Of a stretch of 64,000 bases of DNA, positions 36,930-48,264 are shown one piece after another. The notes beneath the pieces were generated by a model that worked only from the letters and a program-made list of their open reading frames with translations, searched no databases and was not told where the DNA came from. The DNA is from Sphagnum compactum (Eukaryota > Bryophyta > Sphagnopsida > Sphagnales). The stretch is taken from contig OZ234494.1 in NCBI GenBank assembly GCA_965153455.1, positions 5,704,001 to 5,768,000 of the forward strand. Direction: 5' to 3'. Positions within the stretch are counted from its first letter, which is position 1, and each line of letters opens with the position of its first letter. Made by a program: the position numbers and the translations under genes.

Positions 36930-37400
36930 CTTACGTGTAACCCCACATAAACTACCTTGTGCCATCAAAAAACCCAAAGAGTCCAATTTCGGCACCAACA
37001 TTTTGACCCTCCTGTCTACTTTTGAACAAACCCGACATTTGACCATGTGCATCTTCACATCATCTCCACAGATTGGTTCAAACCAACAAAACCTTGTTGC
37101 CCATCATTCCTGATAAACCATGTTCAATTCCCACTCACTTTTCTTTTGCTTCTTTTTCTTTGGTTCACTAGGACCAGCTTTCAATGGATCTATAGACTGG
37201 GGAAGGTCTTCGCTCACTAAAATATCTTTACCCTTATCAAAAGTGAATGGTTAAGGTTTGGTTTGAAAAAGGGCTTTAGGAGGAACATTAGATGACAAAG
37301 GTGTAATTTGAAATGGATTGTGGATAGAAACATCAATTTGACTAGGTGAAAAACTAGCAAATGATGATGGTGATAATGTTGGTGTGTTTGCAAGGAGTTC
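36930..37400 (-). pseudogene. CxVCSK zinc-finger ORF, copy 1
   Basis: Minus-strand reading gives FDKGKDILVSEDLPQSIDPL, a lysine cluster (EPKKKKQKKSEWE), ATRFCWFEPICGDDVKMHMV, then KCRVCSKVDRRVKMLVPKLDSL, with two stops. The CxxC pair followed by a basic segment resembles the zinc-finger start of a plant transposase-like family, possibly BED or hAT related. That link is from memory and unverified. The second CxxC/H half is lost here. The same motif order occurs at 44.7-45.0 kb on the plus strand. No downstream transposase core is visible. Confidence 0.5.
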
Positions 37401-38351
37401 GGGGTTTGCAAAAGTAGATTAAAAAAAATGAAATCTAAAATTTGGCAGTGGTTTCAAGGGCACCATCACCATAAACAAGGGTTTGGTTCACTTAAGCAAA
37501 AAACCACAAAATGGTTTGGAAACATTAGGCAAGGGGTAGAGAGGGAATTAAAAATTGATGCTAATAAATACCTTGGGCTTTGAATTCAATCAAAACTAGT
37601 ATGCATTGAAAATCAACACACCTAGACCCTTGAGCTCTAATAACAACATGTCATTTCATCTTGTGCACTTCATTTCATTTCCCCTCACTTCATTTCACTA
37701 CACAAACCCTTTCAACTTTGACATTCGGCAACAAAGTTTCAAACCAAATAACTACACAATAAAAACACTTCAACATTGCACACAATGTCCAAGAAAAACA
37801 TGCAAAATAACACTTAGGATGTAAATTTTTGCTCCAATGTTGAGCTGCAACAAGGTTGCACACAAACAAAAACAAATTGAAAATACAAAAAACACCAAAT
37901 CAAAGTTGATGGAGGCAATTATGTACTTCAAAGTAGTTTATGAGACCTTAACTCCTTTGAATGTTGCTGCTTCTTGGTATTCGCCTCTCCACAATTGAAA
38001 TATAAGAAAAAAATCATAGAAAATGAAAAAAAATCAACATTGTGTTTCCTTGTGTACTTAAATTTTTTTTTTGTAGATTATTGTTGCAACTTCCACAACT
38101 CCATGAAAGTAAGAAATCAAATGGACCTTGCACTTGATGTAACACAAAAGTTGGTTCAACAATTGTCCAACTTTCAAATTTTAAAACAATTTGCACCATA
38201 ATTGCCATAATTAATGAAAACACAACAAGTTAATTATTATACCCCCCATGGTCATGCCATTTAATGTTGGGCTTGCATTCTAAAACAAAACATGCTTATC
38301 AAAACCTCCATAATCCATTTTTCACAACATGTGGGATTTGTTACTGAATGT

Positions 38352-38970
38352 TGTTGAGAATTCAAGCTCAACTAGTTAGGTTTCTTTAGTTACTAGAGTA
38401 AGAAAGTAACTAGGTTACTTTCACAAGGTTGAACTACTTTCTTTACTTATTTTAGTTTGGTTATTTGTGGTGTGGTCTTGTAGTTAAATACCTTGGTGTT
38501 GATGGTTTGGCTCTCTTTTCTTCATTACACAAGTTTGTGTATTTCTTGTGATAAGAACCTTGAAGAATTCTTGATTTTGTGTTTTGTGTTGTGAGCATCG
38601 TGTTATAGTTTCCTTTCAATAAAGTTTTTTGTTTGCACTTGAGTAGATCTCATATTTGTTAACATGGTATCAGAACTTCGGTTGTTTGGTGAGAAGGTTG
38701 AAAGAGATCTAGAGCTAGAGCTTGAGAGTCTCTAATAATATCATAGGAGTTTGTCAAGTGCAAAAGAGAAACGGGGAAAGGAAAGAAGTGAAGAGAAAGA
38801 AAAGAAATGAAAAGAGGTGAGAGGAGATCCACATATCAAGAGTTGTGGAAATCAGATCTTTAAGTCTAGATCTAGATCTACTGTGAAAAGATTTTGGAGT
38901 GAAACTTTAAGAGATTATATAAGACTATAAGACGCTTCTATTCTCAAAATTTCAAGTGAAAAGGATTTGT
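38352..38970 (+). mobile_element. 5' LTR plus leader of a copia element, opposite orientation
   Basis: The LTR at 38,352-38,664 begins TGTTGAGAATTCAAGC and ends ATATTTGTTAACA. It is followed without gap by the primer binding site TGGTATCAGAACTTCGG (38,665 onward), complementary to initiator tRNA-Met as in most copia elements, and by about 300 bases of G/A-rich leader. No gag frame follows, so the fragment ends around 38,900-39,060. It is about 99 percent identical to the reverse complement of 28,257-28,568. The five bases to its left are AATGT, close to AATGC, the reverse complement of GCATT at the outer edge of the other LTR. Confidence 0.88.
38665..38681 (+). promoter_or_regulatory. Primer binding site (tRNA-iMet type)
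   Basis: TGGTATCAGAACTTCGG begins at the first base after the LTR. TGGTATCAGAGC is the standard plant copia site complementary to the initiator methionine tRNA 3' end; here one G has become A. Confidence 0.88.
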
Positions 38971-39059
38971 TTTGTGAGAGTTATGAGTTACAAACTTGAA
39001 TGTGACTTAGCATAATTTCAAAGTTTAAAAGACCCATGGTAGCTTAGATTTAAAACGGT

Positions 39060-41090
39060 GAGGAGGTAATGTAACATTATGAATTATTGTAGTAATGTTA
39101 AGGTGGGCTTGTCTAGTGTAGGTTTTATTACACATCACAACCTTGCCAGTTTATAGCGTGTTTGGTGACAAATTGGGAAGTAGTTTTTTTTGTGAAATTG
39201 GCCCAAATTATGTTGTTTTAATATGTCTAGCAAGAGGCTATGCTCCATAATTGGGTTATCCCAATCTTGTTGGATTTGAAAAAATTTGGTTTGATACTTT
39301 ATGGTTTTAATGTTATCATTTTGTTGTTAACTCTATATGTTAAAATATGGTCATTGCATTAACACCCAAGTAGGAAAGTTTTGGAAATGTATTCATTAAT
39401 TGTTAGTACATGTACATTTGTTTGAGGTCTGTACTCAATGTGGTTTTCATGTAATTTACATATGCAAAAAAATAAAGAACTTAGCCTTATATTATTGAAC
39501 ATCTCATCTTAATAATACATCACTAGAGTTTTTGAAATGGACATCTGCCACACAAGAATTTTGTTGATTTTATATGCATAGGAAATGTACAAAGCAGATT
39601 TAATTTCTTGGTGGTTGGTGATTTTTCTTCAGTAGCAGTAATACATTGTATAATGGAAATTAGAACACCATGGCATTTATTAAATTACATCACCAACATG
39701 TCCAATGTAGCATGGCTAACCAATAAGTTAGTATTGCTTAGGGGATCTCTTCATGTTTTACTTTAACATTCTTTTGAAATCTACAACAAACTGCAACCAT
39801 ACCATAAGAAAGAAGAGAACATTTGAGCATAATTCTTGTCCTTCCTCATGAAAATGAAAGGCTTAAGAGGAAAGGCATAATTCACTTGAAACCTTATTGC
39901 CATCATTGAATTTACTCTATATTTGGTTGATGTTATGCGTCAACTAATATTTAAGGAATCACCAACACCTTACTGTTGGAAACATTAACCAATAGTTTTT
40001 TGTTTGATTGCTACTGTAACTATTTAGAAAAAATTCAATGATCTCCTTGCATTTGTAGTGTCCAAGGCTTACTATCAATTAACACAAAGTGATCTTGACA
40101 ACATGACCCCTTGTTTATAGCATTAACATCAAGCCAATCCAAGCACATCACAATGACTCCCATTACAACTACAAGCAAACATGATGTTTGAAAAAACGAA
40201 TTGAGAAAACCCTACAAAATAAATTGAAAAAAATGAAAAATTTGAAGAGGGATTTATTGACAATAATAGTCATACACTTGTTCAAGGACCTTGTAAGTAT
40301 AGTTGCAGCTGTAGGAACAACAAGATAAAGTCGATGCCCAAACCCAAGCTTGAGTGTAAACTCAATCCCAAGTTGAAGTCCTAGCCATCGTCTAAGCTCA
40401 AGCTCAGCTCAGATTCTAGCCCAAGCTTAGACTATAACTGCCTAGGTTCTTGCTAGCATGCAACAATGCCAACAAGTTGTTTTATATCCACCTCTTTACA
40501 GCCAAGGGGAAATGGGAAGACCAAAGTGAAAACTAGGAGTTGTTGGTCAACCCTTCACACAATAGTTGAGAGAACCTTTAATAACAAATGCTTGCAACAT
40601 TTTGTATAGTTGTGAAAAGGAGAATTACATCACTAACGTGCATAATTAGTGTTAGTAAGCCAGCTAATAAATTTGTAATGAATTATAACATTTATACCAT
40701 AAGTCAAAAAAAAGATAAACATCCACAACTGCTTTCATGGTCTACTAACATGTAACTTGATCCAGAAGGGAAGGACCTAACCAATGTGGGATGCATGAAA
40801 TTCTTTAGATCAACCAAGAACTTAAATTCAGAAAATGAAAATCCTCAACACATGGATTCACACTAGTAAGTGGAGCTTAATAAAAATGCTTCACCAAAAT
40901 TTGCATTTGCTCAGAACTTTTCGTCACTTCCAAGATTTGTCTATCCTCTTATGTGCAAAATGGAATTACTAGAAAACAAACAGAAGATGTGTAGCAGCAT
41001 AGTCCAAAAATGACCATCCAACTTGTAGTATGTGGTATCCATTAAATCAGAGTTTAAGATGAACCATGCCTACATTGTTTTACTATAAGC
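39060..41090. other. No gene seen
   Basis: AT-rich DNA with no reading frame longer than background. A short stretch at 40,330-40,440 has repeated CCCAAGCTTGAG-type words (AAGCTCAAGCTCAGCTCAG), a local low-complexity feature. Confidence 0.5.
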
Positions 41091-41099
41091 TATTTTTTC

Positions 41100-42936
41100 T
41101 TACCTTCGGAACGAATAGAACCTTGAGCAAAAGAACCAATTGTTTTTGCGATAGAAACACGTTCATTCATTGGTATCTTCTTGGTCTTGTGCTTTCTTGG
41201 GGAGTTAAACTTTTGTTTCTAGCCTGCATTAAAATGTTATAGTGATTTGTTTCTTACATAATCAACTACTTCATGATTCTCACTTTCCTTTTGGGTGTCA
41301 TCTTTATGACTTGAAGGTAGTAACAAGCCATCTTGTATTGTATCATTAAAGTTTATAGCTTTGTCCTCCTCCTCTTCATTAGAATTGTCAACCAACTTTA
41401 TTTCTTTCGTGACATCCTTCTTGACAAACTTGTTTTTTGACATACCATTGTAGTAGGATCCACAGGAACTTCAACAACCAAATGGTCCTTGTTTTTACCA
41501 CAAGGGTTTGAAACTTCAACATCAACTATAACAACCAAATTATGCTTCTGCTGATCTTTGACATGAAAACTGCCCACACTTGAGCTTGGTGTATCCTTTT
41601 TGACAATTGTGGTTAATGGCACCCAAGCTAATGGACTAGGGTGACTTGCTAAAACTAAAATTGAGGCTTGCATTGGCATGAAGTTTACGCACCATTCAAC
41701 ATCATTGTGAGTCCTTACAATTTCAAACATAAAAACAACCATCAAATGATTTTGTCATCACAACAAATAAAAATGAATGTAAGATTTATATATTCAGGAA
41801 TGCCAACAAAGTCCAAAAGATTATGCATAGGTATACAATAGTGATGGATGTGAATGTTTACCTGTAGAGTTTGTGTAAGGATCTAATTTTGATTGGAGTT
41901 ATGGAAAATTGGTGTACTCTAATGGAGTCCTTTGTGAATTCAAAGAAGTCCATAAAATTATCTTATTGCTTATTTATAATTGTGGAATCATAAGGAAAAA
42001 AAAGGACCATGAAAGGATTCCTAGTTCAATAATCACCACTATTATGGACTCTAATGTGCATGTTATCTACTTCTTCAAGACTCCAATTGTCAACAATCAC
42101 CATGAAAGGACTCCTAGTTCAATAATCACCACTATTATGGACTCCAATGTGCATGTTATCTACTTCTTCAAGACTCCTACTATCCACTATCACCATGAAA
42201 GGACTCCTAATTTAATAACTACCACTATTGTGGACTCCAATGTACATGTTATTTACTTCTTCAAGATTCCTACTATCAACAGTCACCACTATTCCATACT
42301 ATTATGCCACTTATCTATTTCCTAATGAATTCAATGGAAATACTAAGGACCCATGATGGAATAACAATAGACTATCACAAGCAATTACAAACCGACAATG
42401 GACTTGAAAAGAATGCATACTCTTATGCACCTCATGGAAACTTAATTTGGACTCCAACGTGGATGAGAAATAATTCTATGGATTGCCATGCTAGAATTAT
42501 TGCTTGCTTGAAACTTGCTTATGAACATTGTGGTATTCCTTATGTAAACCTAACTAATTTCAATGGATACTTGGCAAATCTAAACAAATGAACATGATTT
42601 CCATATGCAACTTGGATTAAAATCTAGAACATAATGCATTGAATGAAAGGGACTCAAAGGGGCACCTTTATGACGAGCTTGAGGTCACTGTACCTTCATG
42701 GTGTGCTTGCTTTCATCCTTGACAGGAGTTGATGAACCTAGCTTATTGAAGCTTGTAACACTCCACCAAGATTCATGCATTTCCTCTTCACCTCCTCTTT
42801 TAATACACTTAGTGAAGGTCCCAAAATGGTACATAGCACACCAATCATGATAGACATGTTTACAAGAAGCAAATCGAGTAGCCCACACTAGAGAAAACCT
42901 TAATCCACAAAAAGAACACTTCTTTGAACAATCCAT
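41100..42936 (-). pseudogene. YHDWC zinc-finger ORF with basic/acidic tail
   Basis: The minus-strand piece 42,936-42,685 reads CSKKCSFCGLRF, ASCKHVYHDWCAMYHFGTF, TKCIKRGG and MHESWW, an array of Cys and His of RING-like or PHD-like spacing (CxxC, C.H.YHxWC, then one Cys). Further on, 41,745-41,237 encodes two overlapping frames: a Val/Lys-rich segment and then MSKNKFVKKDVTKEIKLVD, SNEEEEDKAI and KDDTQKESENHE. A basic end KHKTKKIPMNERVSIAKTIG follows at about 41,200-41,140. The pieces lie in consistent order, and the gap between them contains a 93-base tandem repeat. I recall similar zinc-finger proteins in non-flowering plants but know no function. Frame changes suggest decay, although introns are possible. 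Confidence 0.4.
42008..42286 (+). repeat. Three-copy 93-bp tandem repeat
   Basis: Copies start at 42,008, 42,101 and 42,194, each beginning CATGAAAGG and containing TATTATGGACTCTAATGTGC and TCTACTTCTTCAAGA. Because 93 is a multiple of three, the plus strand carries an open frame that repeats a 31-residue peptide (TTIMDSNVHVIYFFKTP). It is probably a by-product of the repeat and not a gene. Confidence 0.9.
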
Positions 42937-43049
42937 GTATTTGGAGGTGGATCAACATTTTCAAGACGGAGAAGAGGTTATGGATGCAAACCTCTTCAAA
43001 AACCTACTCCCCTCACACATTTCATCAGAAGATCTCGAATAACATTTCT

Positions 43050-43740
43050 ATTTAATAAATTAGGTACCTAAGTACTTACGTAACAACTTAGAACCTACCT
43101 AGTAACCTAGTAGGTACCTAGCTTGGTAGATAGGTACCTAGAGGTAGTAGTAAGTAAGTAGTAGGTAGGTATGTATGTATTACCTACCTAATAGGTAAGT
43201 AAGTAGGTAGGTAGGTGCCAAGTAGTAGGTACATATATATACTACCTATCTAGTATGTAGGTAGGTACGTAGGTACATAAATACCTAGTAGTAAATAATA
43301 GGTAGTTAGGTAGGTATGTACAACCTACCTAGTAGGTAGGTAGGTAGGTAGGTATCTAGTAGTAAGTAATAGGTAAGTAGGTAGGTACATTCTACCTATT
43401 TAGTAAGTAGGTAAGTAAGTACATACATACGTACTTACTAATAACTAGTAGGTAGGTAGGTAAGTAGGTAGGTACACATGTACGTACATACATACAACCT
43501 ATTCAATAGGTAGGTAGTAGGTAGGTGGGTACATACTACCTACCTAGTAGGTAGGTAGGTACCTAGTAGTAAATACGTAGTAGGTAATTAGGTAGGTATG
43601 TACTATTTATATTTAGGAGGTAGCTAGGTAGGTATGTATGTACTACATAGTAGGTAGGTAGATAATAGGTAGTACTAGCCCATAGGTATTAGCTACTTTA
43701 TAGGTACCTAGTAAATAGCTAGTATGTAGCTAGCACCTAG
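43050..43740. repeat. About 0.7-kb TAGG/CCTA microsatellite block
   Basis: The stretch is almost entirely built of TAGG, TAAG, GTAC and CCTA words. Long AGGTAGGTAGGTAGG runs alternate with ACCTACCTA and GTACGTACATACATA segments. Both orientations of the word occur, so the block is rich in potential hairpins (TAGGTACCTA palindromes). Smaller runs of the same type lie near 22.4 and 56.2 kb. Confidence 0.92.
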
Positions 43741-44679
43741 TTAAATTATTAATGTATGTGGTTAGTCATGTAGTCACAAAATAGTCCTAATCTAGTCATG
43801 TAGTCATAATGCAATTGTAATGTAATCACAAATTTGAGTAAAAGTATATGACTAAAGACATATGACTACATGACTAGATTAGGACATTAGTTGTAAATGT
43901 CCAAGTCATGAAAGACACGTTTTGGCATTGTGAAGTCCATAAGGTCACAAAACGTGAACCATTGTAGCTTACATCTACCCTTTTAGTTGTTTGTGGTTTT
44001 TCAATGTTTGGAGTGGCGCAATGGTGAGCTACCAACATATTTTTGCTTTTGAAGGTGTGTATGAATTTGGATTCTTTATAATTGTATTCAATAATTATGA
44101 AATATGTTTATGGGTTTTTGAATGTCTATGCATCAGAGTTCAAATGTTGCAAATTGCAACTATATGAAGTTTTAAAATGTAACTTGCATCACGTTCATTG
44201 TCCAAGTTTTTCATTGATTTCAATGTTCACTAATTTTTCTTGTTTACATATTTTAGTTTTCTTTCTGAGTTTGATCCCACCTATTTACAAATCCTAATTG
44301 TTGTGAATTTTCTATGTGTTATTTGAAACCTAAATCTTTTAAATGTTGCGTGAATTTTGTGTTGTGCAACTTGAGTCTTGTGCAAAGCGTAAGTGCATTA
44401 TGCCGAAACGTGGGCATTTGTGTTTGTGGATGCACTATTTTAAGGTTTCATTGCTTGATTATAGTACCCTTTCAGGTTTTGATGAACTTGAAGTTTTGTC
44501 TTTTTTTGGAATTTTTTGCAACCATTGATCATTCTTGTAACAATGCAAACCTCAATTATCCAAATGCCATAGAACCTACTTTGTTATCCAATGTGATTTC
44601 AAGTCTTACTACATTTAATTTTGTGGGTAGTGCATTTTGAAAGGTTTGTGAGGAAATTGTTTCATACCCTTTTGGAGAT

Positions 44680-44960
44680 CCTATAAAACTCACAATTAAT
44701 GAACTAAAGAAAAAAGAACTCAAAAAATTAAAGTGGGAAATTTATAAAGTTTAGGAAGACAGATGGGTTACAAGGTTTATTTGGTTTAAACCTATTTGTG
44801 CTGGGGATGGGAAGATGACATGGTGAGGTGTAAGGTTTGTTCCAAGATTAAAAGGAGAGATAAATTGTTAGTTCCAAAGTTTGGTTGTCTCATCAAACAT
44901 TTATGTTTAAAGAAATGTTATGTTGCTAGATTTAAAATGGTTGTTGGTGGATATAATGTG
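44680..44960 (+). pseudogene. CxVCSK zinc-finger ORF, copy 2
   Basis: Plus-strand reading gives INELKKKELKKLKWEIYKV, a stop, EDRWVTRFIWFKPICAGDGK, a frame change, then VRCKVCSKIKRRDKLLVPKF and IKHLCLKKCYVARFKMVVGG. The order tryptophan-rich approach, CxVCSK, LLVPK, KH....KKC matches the minus-strand copy at 37 kb. It adds the H...C half, which would complete a C2HC zinc finger. At least three stops are present. No transposase domain follows before 45.5 kb. Confidence 0.5.
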
Positions 44961-45559
44961 TAACAAAGAACATGTGAAGAATGAAAAGTTGTATTCTTCC
45001 ATAGGGCATGACACAATTGTTGATTTGAGGCATGTCTTTTGTGAAATTTGGTTGTGAAGTTTGTACACCATCACTTGTAGATATTACTACCATACATTGT
45101 CTACCAGTTAGATTGCTTGTGGAAGTTTTGAACTTTTGTAAAAATCTACTTTATTAAGGAAAAGGTCAATTTTTAACATCCCCATTAAGCAAAAACAATA
45201 CACATTCTTGTTTTCATTCCCTTTTTCTCCCCCTATCCCCATGCTCTTGTGTATGTTTCATCGATAATGGAAGATTGGGAGCCACTCCTTTTCGCAATTG
45301 TCTTCTTTTTATTTATTTATTAGAGCTTTGATTATTTGATGCAACCTTGCAAAAATTTGTTAATATAAACACATTATAGATTTGGAAAATGTACAAAGGA
45401 ATAAGAAAAGGGAAAAGGGAGAATTTACAAGATGTCTTGGTAGTTCAAACTAGATGTCAAAATCTCTCCATGTCAAAAAAAGACCACTTATAGTAGGTCA
45501 ATTGTATTTGTCGTTGTAAAAAGCCAACCACTTATAATAGGTTGGTCGTGATGATGGTG

Positions 45560-48264
45560 TGTCTTGAAAGGGTGGAAGTTAGGACGTAGTTGGACCTATG
45601 GTTAGCCCTCGATTTAAAATGGAGGATGTTTACATCTTTTGTAAAGTGATTGAAATTTTTTGACGAAGAAAAGTAACCAAGACAGAAAGATGAGGGCCCT
45701 CTGCAGTGGCCCTTTCAAGCTCCAAATGGCATTGGCACAATCGTGTAAAAACACATTAGCTTGTTTGTGTGGACATCCAAATACCTCAATTGCTAAAGGG
45801 AGGAATTGATCAGTGGGCTGTTGGTCATGATGACTCCTTTCTTTGGCTTGAGTTGCATCGGAGGCATCAAATCTTTGAGTTGTTCAAGATCGGGGAAGTA
45901 AATTCATTTGCGTTGGGTCAACAATGACAATGTTGGCTAGGGTGCGAATGCCATCTTTGAAGAGCACAATGTCAAATCATCAACGAAAGGAATTGAACGT
46001 GGTTGAAGGACATGCATGTAGTTATTTTCATCATAGATGAAAGCTAACATTTCATGCAATGGCGGCCAAGGTGTTAAGAACTGCATCATGGGTTATTGTG
46101 CACTCGTTGCCATGAGCGCATCATAAGAGGTGGATACCCATAGGGTCGATGGGATGTGTCCACACACATCAAGGGATACCTGCAATTAAAGGATGAGGTA
46201 ATTTAACTCGTGTCCAAAACACCGTGGAAAAAACTAGGGAATATAATCAAAAGGCTAAGAAGGTTGGTCAATTGTAAGTTAAACATTTGCCCTAGGCAAG
46301 AACATGATAAAATTCGAGCATGATGGGCTTTAAATATCTTGTCAAAGAGCATGTTGGAAAGGGTATGATGGTGCAAACATTCCGAAATGGAAGTCAAACC
46401 ATTTATTGCATGATAGTTATTCAAATGGAGGAAGACATGTGCGAGCCGAGGGCGGTAGATCACATGCCGCCTTGAAGTGTTGTTGGAAAAGGAAGGGGTT
46501 ATTGTCAACTTGTGCTAAGGCTTCAAAAAGGAAGGGATGTTGATCAACCATAAACCTAGCAACTATGATTGAAACTACAAAGGCCCAACTCCTTAAATAT
46601 GTTGATGGGGTGATGGTGGCCCAATGCCACCAAAAGTATGGTATGAGCCCAATGCCACCAAAAGTCATTGGGAGAGAGGCTTGTTTATGGGCTAGAGGTC
46701 CTTCAAGGCTATCAAGGGATTTTAGACCAAGAGGTGCCCAAACATTTAAAGGAGGGAAAAGTCAAAATAAATAAGGGATTTTATGAAGGTGGAGGAGGGA
46801 GGTGTGCACCATAAGAAATACGATGGCCATTGTACAAAGCAATGAATGAGAATCCCAAGAAGCTACCTAAACATCACCCATTCTAAGGAGAAGATCCACA
46901 TGTTGAACATCTTCTAACAAAACATCTTTAATGAAGGATGATGTGAATGATGAGGTGCCTAATGAAACACCCAAAACTTTAATTCCTATCAATGGGGTGT
47001 TGAAATCAAGTGGTAGGCCATAGGGTGACCATGCTACACATTTTTGAGGTTAAGACTTCTTTGAGGTAGAAAGACTTATCGCATATAGAGTTCAAACTGG
47101 AAATGATCATAAGCAAATGATACAATTGAAGGGGGACCTATGATGTGAATATTATCTACAATGGATGGAAATACATAAGAAGGGAAACAATTAGTTGTAA
47201 AATGTAAGGCCCTAAAATGGGTTAAGGCGAATAGTGCCCTTCCCAAGGGATCACCTTGATGAGTTCCCATGGTAGATGGGATGACTATGACATCACCTTC
47301 ATGATTATGATGACTATAAAATGGGGGAGATTCAAAAACATAAAATGCATGAACAAAGGGGATGAGTTGTATGATGTTTCCACATGTTGCGCGAAGTTTT
47401 TGAAATTTGACCTTTATTGACACCAAAATAAAGGCATTTGCCATGTCCAACTAAAAAACAACCCAGTCGGGGTGAAGGTCCAGGGTGCACCTGATGCCAT
47501 TCACTATTGTTTCACAATTGCCTTAGTTGTAACTTCGAATTGGTGCGAGGAAAAATGTGGTGCAAAGGCATTGCGAAATTGAAGGCATAAAATGTGGCTT
47601 GTGAGTTGATACAATGTTGCCCCCATTGCAATGGGTGAATTCCACCTGAAGGCTAGATCATGGCTAAAAGGTGGGTTGCCCCAAGGACACATGCAATTTG
47701 AGGTGGAATGTGGCAATATGAGAGTATAATTAAAAAAATTGAAAGAATCCACTCATGGAATATTTTGGGTGAAAGTCTCTGAAGGTGTTCAAAAACCATT
47801 CCAAAATGACCATTTAACGATAAATGCAACATGTGTTGGAATGCCATCTTGAAGGAATCAAAAGAAATCTTGAGGTCTTGGTTTAGCTTGTAATCTTCTA
47901 GGAAAAATGGGAAGTGTGCATTTAATTTGAAGTGTAGAGCAATGAAAGTTGAGGTGATGTCGGAGGACGTGGGTGTAGGGGGGAATGGTGCTAAAGCACG
48001 GCTTGTTCGAAAATATTCCTTTACATGTTCAAGAACTAAACTATGAAAAAGGTGTTTATGAACTAAAGGATCATGTTGGGGAAGAAACACTGGATTCGAA
48101 CTTGCCACCAAAGCTTGGGCTTGCAAAAATAATTTTTTTTGCAAGTTTTCCCAATCACTTGTTAGAAAACGTTTAAGTCGAATTCGTATTTCCTTGTGCC
48201 TTATTGCCCCACCATAATGAGACAAAACAAAACACATTGGGGTAACAAGAGGAACAAATAACAA
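45560..48264 (-). pseudogene. Non-LTR-type reverse transcriptase ORF, decayed
   Basis: The 48,264-47,653 frame reads RKEIRIRLKRF-like and VLEHVKEYFRTSRALAPFPP segments. RT motifs follow in shifted frames: PIAMGATLYQLTSHILCLQF and SSHQFEVTTK (47,640-47,520), MDMANAF (47,450), STMGTHQGDPLGRALFALTH (about 47,280-47,220), and the active-site position SIVDNIHIIGPPS (about 47,165-47,125), where A/V-D-D has become VDN. The thumb region is at 46,668-46,417 (TFGGIGLIP, FMVDQHPFLFEAL, ACDLPPSART). Past 46,200 the C terminus continues in broken frames with FDIVLFKDGIRTLANIVIVD (about 45,978-45,910) and LPLAIEVFGCPHKQANVFLH (about 45,795-45,735). No LTRs or LTR-type pol domains are present, so it is likely a non-LTR or related retroelement. 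Many frameshifts and the lost active-site Asp show it is dead. Confidence 0.65.

Noticed and set aside
41909-42325. 138-codon ORF as a repeat protein gene
   Set aside because: It is explained by the 93-base tandem array, with no start context or conserved ends.
42304-42591. 95-codon plus-strand ORF after the 93-bp repeat
   Set aside because: No recognised motif; it lies antisense to the gap of the zinc-finger ORF and is probably fortuitous.
44082-44640. Cysteine-rich ORFs upstream of the zinc-finger copy
   Set aside because: Cysteines have no regular spacing and no homologous piece occurs in the other copy.
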